NCBI RefSeq assembly: GCF_900636535.1
Contig: NZ_LR134289.1
Span: forward strand, 1,054,001-1,118,000
Source of the DNA: Chryseobacterium gleum
GTDB lineage: Bacteria > Bacteroidota > Bacteroidia > Flavobacteriales > Weeksellaceae
Direction of reading: 5' to 3'
DNA: 64,000 nt
Below the pieces are notes generated by a model. That model had not been told where the DNA came from. It saw only the letters and a list, made by a program, of their open reading frames with translations, and ran no database searches. Positions 59,129 through 64,000 of this stretch are shown here, one piece after another; within the stretch, counting starts at the first letter, position 1, and each line of letters opens with the position of its first letter. Made by a program: the position numbers and the translations under genes.

Positions 59129-60151
59129 ATGAAAACTTTGACATGGAACTTTTTCATCTTTGTTTTACTCATTACTCAGCTGGTATCCTGCAAACAGAAT
59201 CCTCAGGATGTTATAAATGGATATTACAATAAAGGAGAATTCAACGGTTCGGTTCTGATTGTGAAAAACGGCCAGATTGTCTGTGATACTGCTCTGGGAT
59301 TCCGCAACTTTGAAAAAAAACTGAAGGCAGACAAAAACACTTCATTTTATATTGCATCCCTCAGTAAGCCATTCACTGCAGCAGCTATTATCATGCTGGA
59401 GCAAAAAGGTCTATTGAAATTTGATGACAAAGCTTCCCAATTCATAATGCTTCCGGAATATGCTAAAAATATTACGGTCAGACAGCTTTTGCACCATACT
59501 TCGGGAGTCAGGGATTATGAAAATCTGTTTTCTAGAAAGGGATTAACCAATCAGCAAGTAATGAACTGGCTGTTTGATCTTAAAAATCTTGAGTTCATTC
59601 CTGACAGCGAATTTAAGTACAGCAACAGCGGATACATCATTCTGTCTCAGATTATTGAAAAGGTTTCCGGAAAATCTTACAGCACATTTATCAATGAGCA
59701 GATTATTACTCCTTTAAAAATGGGTAGCACTTATGTGTATGAACCTGGTACAGTTATTCAGAACAGAGCAGCAGGATATAATAAACAAAAACAGCCTGAT
59801 GATTATTCAATTTTAACAACCGGTGATGGTGGAATCTACTCTACTCCTGAAGATCTTTATAAATTTGATCGTGCTTTACGAAACTATGCCTTAATTAATA
59901 AAGAAAATACCAATATGATGTATTCTCCCTTCCAATTGTCCAATGCAAAGATCTCAGACTACGGGTTTGCATGGTTCTTAGAAAATAAAAACGGAGGAAA
60001 ATCAGCAATGCATACAGGGGGCCTGAACGGCTTTAAAGCCTTATTCTGGAGAGATTTGAAGCATAACAGCTGCATTATTGCGCTTACCAATCAGGGAGAT
60101 ATATTTCCTTTAGGGAACTTTTTATACGACATAAAAAAAACAATACAATAA
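59129..60151 (+). CDS. Beta-lactamase-fold serine hydrolase lipoprotein
   Basis: A 340-residue class C beta-lactamase-like serine hydrolase. The N-terminal lipobox (LVSC, Cys at about 21 after a hydrophobic stretch) marks a lipoprotein. The catalytic SxxK is in 'TSFYIASLSKPFTAAAIIM' (Ser at about 76), the YxN motif is 'SEFKYSNSGYIILSQIIE' and the HTG motif is 'KSAMHTGGLNGFKALFWR'. Such proteins act as D-aminopeptidases, esterases or transacylases rather than true beta-lactamases. The substrate is unknown. Gap of 31 bases to prmC and 2 bases to the DUF4180 gene. Confidence 0.9.
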   Translation: MKTLTWNFFIFVLLITQLVSCKQNPQDVINGYYNKGEFNGSVLIVKNGQIVCDTALGFRNFEKKLKADKNTSFYIASLSKPFTAAAIIMLEQKGLLKFDDKASQFIMLPEYAKNITVRQLLHHTSGVRDYENLFSRKGLTNQQVMNWLFDLKNLEFIPDSEFKYSNSGYIILSQIIEKVSGKSYSTFINEQIITPLKMGSTYVYEPGTVIQNRAAGYNKQKQPDDYSILTTGDGGIYSTPEDLYKFDRALRNYALINKENTNMMYSPFQLSNAKISDYGFAWFLENKNGGKSAMHTGGLNGFKALFWRDLKHNSCIIALTNQGDIFPLGNFLYDIKKTIQ

Positions 60152-60153
60152 AT

Positions 60154-60513
60154 ATGATTATTCAGCCACACGAAATCAACAATATAAAGATTGCAGAAAT
60201 TATTTCCGACAGCATGATTATACAGTCTGCACAAGATGGGCTTGATCTCATGGGAAACATTTATTATCAGGGGTTTGACAAAGTAATTCTTTACGAGAAA
60301 AACATCACTCCGGAATTCTTCGATTTAAAAACAAAAATTGCGGGTGAAATCCTGCAGAAATTCTCCAACTATCGGATAGGATTAGCTATTGTTGGTGATT
60401 TCAGTAAATACGAAAGTAAAAGTATAAAGGATTTTATTTTTGAAAGTAATAAAACAAAAAATGTCAATTTTGTAGGATTATTGGAGGAGGCATTAGAAAA
60501 GCTCTCTCAATAA
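60154..60513 (+). CDS. DUF4180 protein
   Basis: A 119-residue cytoplasmic protein matching DUF4180: 'IAEIISDSMIIQSAQDGLDLMGNIYYQGFDKVILYEKNITPEFFDL' is characteristic, with the C-terminal 'GLAIVGDFSKYESKSIKDFIFESN'. The family has an alpha/beta fold; its function is unknown, though some members lie near stress or repair genes. It begins 2 bases after the serine hydrolase gene and ends the six-gene run. Confidence 0.85.
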   Translation: MIIQPHEINNIKIAEIISDSMIIQSAQDGLDLMGNIYYQGFDKVILYEKNITPEFFDLKTKIAGEILQKFSNYRIGLAIVGDFSKYESKSIKDFIFESNKTKNVNFVGLLEEALEKLSQ

Positions 60514-60545
60514 CATTTTCAGCTGTTTTTTAAACTGCTGAAAAA
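60514..60545 (+). terminator. Possible terminator of the tsaC-DUF4180 run
   Basis: TTTCAGcTGTT / AACTGCTGAAA hairpin with one mismatch, followed by A rather than T on the plus strand. Weak. Confidence 0.35.
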
Positions 60546-60836
60546 ATACGCCTTTAATAAAATTCTGAAGTTAATTCATCATTCTGATTTTAAGTCTAAA
60601 GCGAAACTTTCTTACTAATGTGAGCGCTTCATAATACCTTGATGTTTTAATAATGTTTCTCTGTATTTCATATTTTACACTTATTTTTATTTAATTCAAC
60701 ATTTTATACATTAAAAACAATCTACATATCTTGTTATCTTAATAAAAATTTAAATTAAAAAATATTAATTTAACTAACAAATAGTGTTAAATCAACTCAC
60801 AAGCTATTTAAAGCAGGTTTTTTAGTATTTTATTCG
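60546..60836. other. AT-rich intergenic region
   Basis: About 290 bases upstream of the 60837 promoter box, very AT-rich, without a coding or structural signal that I could see. Confidence 0.4.
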
Positions 60837-60844
60837 TATATTTG
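60837..60844 (+). promoter_or_regulatory. -7 promoter box of the lectin unit
   Basis: TATATTTG (TAnnTTTG) about 310 bases upstream of the 61153 gene. It predicts a long 5' leader. The -33 is not clear. Confidence 0.45.
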
Positions 60845-60849
60845 CAAAA

Positions 60850-61152
60850 AACACAAAAATTATGATTTTCACTGGTACACCGCCGTATATTCAATATAAA
60901 AGGCTGCTTACATCAATTTACTTAGCAGATATTTTCAGATAAAGCCATAGTATGGTCTCATGGAGACCCGCATTTTAATCTGTACTGGCTTTGGACCTGA
61001 GAACCCCATTATGCCATTAAATCAGTATAAATGATTATTCTAAATGAATTGTCATAGATAATTATGTCCATTAAGATTAAAATTGACTGATTCTTCATAA
61101 AAACACAATATAAACACATAAAAATACACAGATAAAAAATTATTAATTCATC
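60850..61152 (+). other. Long leader region upstream of the surface/lectin genes
   Basis: About 300 bases downstream of the predicted -7 box. It includes a 26-codon frame from ATG 60861 (MIFTGTPPYIQYKRLLTSIY...) and a hairpin GGTCTC-atg-GAGACC (60953-60967). It may be a structured untranslated leader, or merely AT-rich spacer. The GC content of its first half is higher than the flanks. Confidence 0.35.
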
Positions 61153-61725
61153 ATGATTAAAAAATTATTTCTACCAATCGTTTTAGTAAGTTCATTTTCA
61201 TTTGCCCAAGTAGGTATTAACATCCCCGCACCTGATGAGAGTGCCATGCTGGACATTTACAGTCAGAATAAAGGAATACTGATACCAAGACTTACTACAG
61301 CAAAAAGAGATGCGATTACCAATCCGGCCAACTCACTTCTTATCTATGACACCGACAAGAAATGTCTGAGCCAGAATATAGGAACTCCAGCCAAGCCTGA
61401 CTGGCTATGTATCAGCAGTAATGCTGTAAAAATGTTTTACATGCCAAGTGTTTCTTTTGACACTTCAATCACAGCGAACGGCAGGACTAAAGATTTATAT
61501 ACCTTATATAAAACGCAGTTCGGTTCCCCAAAAGCAAAGAGTATCAGCGCTCCTGCTTCAATTCCTTTTTTCCCTTCAAGCAAGGACCTTTACTATTACG
61601 TAACCGATGCTGATCCTAATGTATTCAGCAATATTTCTATTTCTGATGATGGTGTAATGACTTACGACGTTAAAGCAGCAGCAACAGACTGTTCTTTCAT
61701 CAATATTGTTTTTGTTGTTAAATAA
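61153..61725 (+). CDS. Secreted QVGIN-type surface protein
   Basis: A 190-residue exported protein: Sec signal peptide about 1-19 (LFLPIVLVSSFSFAQ) and mature head VGINIPAPDESAMLDIYSQN, then 'KGILIPRLTTAKRDAITNPA' and 'NSLLIYDTDKKCLSQNIGTP'. The head matches that of the 5619 gene, which belongs to a widespread Flavobacteriia surface-protein group. The C-terminal part ('MPSVSFDTSITANGRTKDLY' onward) is distinctive. It precedes the lectin-like gene by 7 bases, so the two proteins are probably made together and may act together at the cell surface. Confidence 0.75.
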   Translation: MIKKLFLPIVLVSSFSFAQVGINIPAPDESAMLDIYSQNKGILIPRLTTAKRDAITNPANSLLIYDTDKKCLSQNIGTPAKPDWLCISSNAVKMFYMPSVSFDTSITANGRTKDLYTLYKTQFGSPKAKSISAPASIPFFPSSKDLYYYVTDADPNVFSNISISDDGVMTYDVKAAATDCSFINIVFVVK

Positions 61726-61732
61726 TTGAGCT

Positions 61733-63274
61733 ATGATAAAAAGTACCTCAATTGTACAATGCAAAAGGTTTTTGTTGATGCTTCCCGTGATGATATTCAC
61801 CCAGAATATCAAGGCTCAGAATGAACAGGGAACCGGTTATCCTTATTTTGTCAATTTCACACAGGGATTACAGCCTCAGGAAGCTTATAAAGTTTCTACC
61901 AGTGGTGTTCAGAATGATGCTACCTTTACCACGGATGGTCTTAGGCTTACCCGTAGTGTAAATAATATTTCCGGAGGAGTGATATTGGCTGACAAGATAT
62001 TTAAAAGTGATCAGGGTATCAAGTTCGAGTTTGAATTTGCCATTTATGGAGGAAATACTAACGGAGGAGATGGTATTTCGATATTTCTGGTAGATGGTTC
62101 CATTCCCAAAGAGCAGCTTAATCTTGGCTACTTCGGCGGAGGATTGGGATATAGTTTTGTACGTGGTGGTGAATCTACGGAAGGATTGAGAGGAGCCTAC
62201 CTGGGAATTGGTCTGGATGAATTCGGGAATTTTAAAACAAGCTTTAAACAAGGAGAGCGTGTAAGAAATGGAATTTTTGGAGTAACACTGGCAGATGGAA
62301 GAAGCAATGTGTCTTTAAGGGCAAAACGCGGAAACCAATATCTGTCATCAGCTGAGCCTGCCGGATACAATGGTTATCCTCTGCTTTACAGTATTGCTAC
62401 CAATGCAGCTCCTTCCAGCAGCAACAGGTCTGCTTATCTGGATACCCAGACTGGAAAGTATATCGGTATTAGAAATACGAATCTTCAGCAGTTCAGTATT
62501 GAAAGCGGCGGAACTACAATTCCTCAGAATGAAAATGATGCAAGATTCCGTAAAGCCTATATTACGTTGGTACCCAATCCTGCCGGAGGTTACAATATTA
62601 CCCTGGAAATACAGCATGGAACTGTGAAAGAAAAAGTGATTGATAATTATTATTATCCGACCTCTCTTAAATATACCGAAACCACAATATCCAACACCAC
62701 AGTAAGAACGCTGGATACCTCACCTCCCGCTACTTTCAGAATTGGTTTTGCGGCTTCTACCGGAGCTGCTAAAAATATACATTTATTGAAAAACCTGGGC
62801 GTGACGAGACCTTATGCAGCTGAAGTAACGGATGATTTGTTTGCAGGCTGTCCGGGAATAAAATCAACTTATTATCCTTTGCTAAATGATGCAGCTTATT
62901 CTTCAGCAAACGGTCAGAATCCGCCAACACTTTCGTATAATAATCTTGATTTTAATTCATTCCGTTTCCTGGACAGTAATGGAGCTGTGATTCCGAATAT
63001 AACCGGAAATGTTTATACGAACAGTCAGGGAACGTGGACTTATTTTCCTACTACCGGAGCGCTTTCTTTCAAACCTGCCGCCGGGTTTACCGGTGTGGCT
63101 CAGATACAGTATGACATCAAAGGTGGTGGCAGAAATGGTACTGAAGCTCCTTACAATACAGAAGAATACAGGTCATTGCCTGCACTGGTACAGGTTAATA
63201 TTTCAAGTTCAAATAACTGCAGTAAAGCCTGTGTTATTTCCAACAGAAATGTAACTCAGAAAATTATAAGATAA
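61733..63274 (+). CDS. Secreted L-type lectin-like domain protein
   Basis: A 513-residue exported protein. The signal-like segment is about 10-28 (FLLMLPVMIFTQNIKAQ). Residues about 35-330 are a legume/L-type lectin-like beta-sandwich: 'GDGISIFLVDGSIPKEQ', 'LGYFGGGLGYSFVRGGE', 'GLRGAYLGIGLDEFGNFKT', and the carbohydrate-binding-type Asp/Asn residues in these segments. A second part (about 380-490, 'GCPGIKSTYYPLLNDAAYSS' and 'GAVIPNITGNVYTNSQGTWT') resembles cadherin- or Ig-like repeats. It ends NCSKACVISNRNVTQKIIR without a T9SS tail. It follows the QVGIN gene by 7 bases; a surface sugar-binding pair is inferred. Confidence 0.82.
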   Translation: MIKSTSIVQCKRFLLMLPVMIFTQNIKAQNEQGTGYPYFVNFTQGLQPQEAYKVSTSGVQNDATFTTDGLRLTRSVNNISGGVILADKIFKSDQGIKFEFEFAIYGGNTNGGDGISIFLVDGSIPKEQLNLGYFGGGLGYSFVRGGESTEGLRGAYLGIGLDEFGNFKTSFKQGERVRNGIFGVTLADGRSNVSLRAKRGNQYLSSAEPAGYNGYPLLYSIATNAAPSSSNRSAYLDTQTGKYIGIRNTNLQQFSIESGGTTIPQNENDARFRKAYITLVPNPAGGYNITLEIQHGTVKEKVIDNYYYPTSLKYTETTISNTTVRTLDTSPPATFRIGFAASTGAAKNIHLLKNLGVTRPYAAEVTDDLFAGCPGIKSTYYPLLNDAAYSSANGQNPPTLSYNNLDFNSFRFLDSNGAVIPNITGNVYTNSQGTWTYFPTTGALSFKPAAGFTGVAQIQYDIKGGGRNGTEAPYNTEEYRSLPALVQVNISSSNNCSKACVISNRNVTQKIIR

Positions 63275-63282
63275 TTTGATAT

Positions 63283-63309
63283 AACCAGCTCTCAGCAGCT
63301 GGTTTTTTA
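63283..63309 (+). terminator. Terminator after the lectin-like gene
   Basis: Stem AACCAGCT / AGCTGGTT with a 6-base loop and a T run, immediately after the stop codon. Confidence 0.85.
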
Positions 63310-63324
63310 TTTTTAACGGGCAAA

Positions 63325-64000
63325 TCAATACTTTTTATTCTTAACAAAATACCGGACAGCATCTTCAATTGCTTTATCAACAGGCTGATACTTTATCCCA
63401 AGTTCCTTTACCGATTTCCGGTTGTTATAATAATTACGGATCTGAAGTGCCTTCATATTGGAAGAGCTGAGATTGGTTTTTATTTTTAATTTTCGCAGGC
63501 CGTCACCAATTAATCCAAGAAAGTTCAACACCTTGTCTGGAATAGCTATCATAACAGGCTTTTGACCGGTAATCCGGTTTACTTTCCTGAAAAATTCTCT
63601 GTAGCTCAAATTTTCGTTAGCTAAAAGGTATTTTTCACCATTCCGCCCTTTTTCAATGGCATTCACAATTCCGATGGCAGCATCTTCCACATGTACAAAG
63701 TTCTTGCCTCCTTTCGGATAGAATATTACTTTCTTTTTCCAGGCCCAGAAAATAATTTTACCTGAACTTGGCTTGCTGTCATACGCACCGATCATAAAAG
63801 TAGGATTTACAATGATCACCTCAGTATTTTTAATATTTTTTAAAAGATAATCTTCAGCAGCCAATTTGCTTTGGGCATACCAGGAATGGGTAAAAGGATA
63901 TATCTGAGGTGCTTTTTCACTTCCCCAGAGCGCTGTCTCTCCGCAACCCAAGGTATTTGCCGTGCTTACAAATAAAAACTTTTTCACCTCCATTATCTCT
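63325..64000 (-). CDS. NAD-dependent epimerase/dehydratase, truncated by the window edge
   Basis: The C-terminal about 225 residues of an extended short-chain dehydrogenase/reductase; the reading frame stays open to the right edge, so the N-terminal Rossmann GxxGxxG is outside the window. Visible: 'KFLFVSTANTLGCGE' (the catalytic Ser/Thr strand), the YxxxK motif 'HSWYAQSKLAAEDYL' (YAQSK) and 'EVIIVNPTFMIGAYDSKPSS', followed by 'GKNFVHVEDAAIGIVNAIEKGRNGEKYLLANENLSYREFF', typical of sugar- or flavonoid-reductase-like (HpnA-type) enzymes. The Met at 63993 is internal, not the start. The substrate is unknown. Confidence 0.85.
   Translation of the reverse strand, partial: EIMEVKKFLFVSTANTLGCGETALWGSEKAPQIYPFTHSWYAQSKLAAEDYLLKNIKNTEVIIVNPTFMIGAYDSKPSSGKIIFWAWKKKVIFYPKGGKNFVHVEDAAIGIVNAIEKGRNGEKYLLANENLSYREFFRKVNRITGQKPVMIAIPDKVLNFLGLIGDGLRKLKIKTNLSSSNMKALQIRNYYNNRKSVKELGIKYQPVDKAIEDAVRYFVKNKKY

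Noticed and set aside
60861..60941. 26-codon frame MIFTGTPPYIQY... as a leader peptide gene
   Set aside because: Too short to support from one sequence; kept only as a component of the possible leader.

Overview
The window looks like a chromosomal segment of a Flavobacteriia member (Bacteroidota), most like Chryseobacterium or a close relative. The evidence is low GC with AT-rich intergenic DNA, Bacteroidota-type promoters (TTG, about 19 bases, TAnnTTTG), type IX secretion sorting domains (20036-23944 and 33579-36536), GLPGLI-family proteins, 'QVGIN' surface proteins and a KTSC-domain protein. The genus is an inference from gene content. No rRNA, integrase, transposase, prophage, CRISPR array or biosynthetic cluster was found; the window is mostly core and lineage-typical genes.

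Layout. 1-3.9 kb (minus strand): acetyltransferase, DUF4428/PH/SHOCT protein, hisS, HRDC protein and a short ssb. 4.2-7.2 kb: XRE regulator, alginate lyase, surface protein and the decayed remnant of an arginase-family gene. 7.2-13.2 kb (plus): HPP membrane protein, small Zn protein, epimerase and Crp-type regulator; then a deoxyribosyltransferase-like protein overlapping nudK, a DUF2306 protein, a secreted protein and a J-domain/KTSC protein, followed by a palindromic intergenic repeat. 13.5-19.9 kb (minus): TetR regulator plus a complete tripartite RND efflux system (TolC, adaptor, pump). 20-25.4 kb: a giant T9SS-secreted SBBP/Ig protein, cvfB and a small outer-membrane-type protein. 25.5-31.3 kb (minus): lpd, cupin, small Zn protein, glycosyltransferase, recQ. 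31.5-40.3 kb (plus): kdsD, tatC and three zinc metallopeptidases of different families. 40.4-44.7 kb (minus): histidine kinase, PBP4-type peptidase, a Cys-rich protein and pepE. 44.8-51.8 kb: TPR protein, DUF1905 protein, fructose-6-phosphate aldolase-like protein, two GLPGLI genes around a sugar acetyltransferase, and a BlaI/BlaR1-type pair. 52-55.5 kb: secreted protein, a highly structured intergenic element, acetyltransferase, a nucleic-acid repair oxygenase with an Ada-like Zn protein, and a GLPGLI gene broken by one stop codon. 55.5-56.1 kb: five initiator tRNA genes in an exact 111-bp array. 56.2-60.5 kb (plus): a tight run of tsaC-like, CPBP protease, yaaA, prmC, serine hydrolase and DUF4180 genes. 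60.8-63.3 kb: long leader followed by a two-gene surface/lectin unit; then a truncated epimerase at the right edge.

The most notable signals are: the initiator tRNA array, whose two T-arm variants alternate A-B-A-B-A and whose spacer hairpins show paired base changes; a BlaI-type operator lying on the -7 box of the blaI promoter; thirteen heptad repeats inside the BlaR1-like protein; a roughly 130-nt double-hairpin element at 52769-52901; and two pseudogenes with readable causes (arginase remnant, and a GLPGLI gene with TGG changed to TAG at a conserved Trp).
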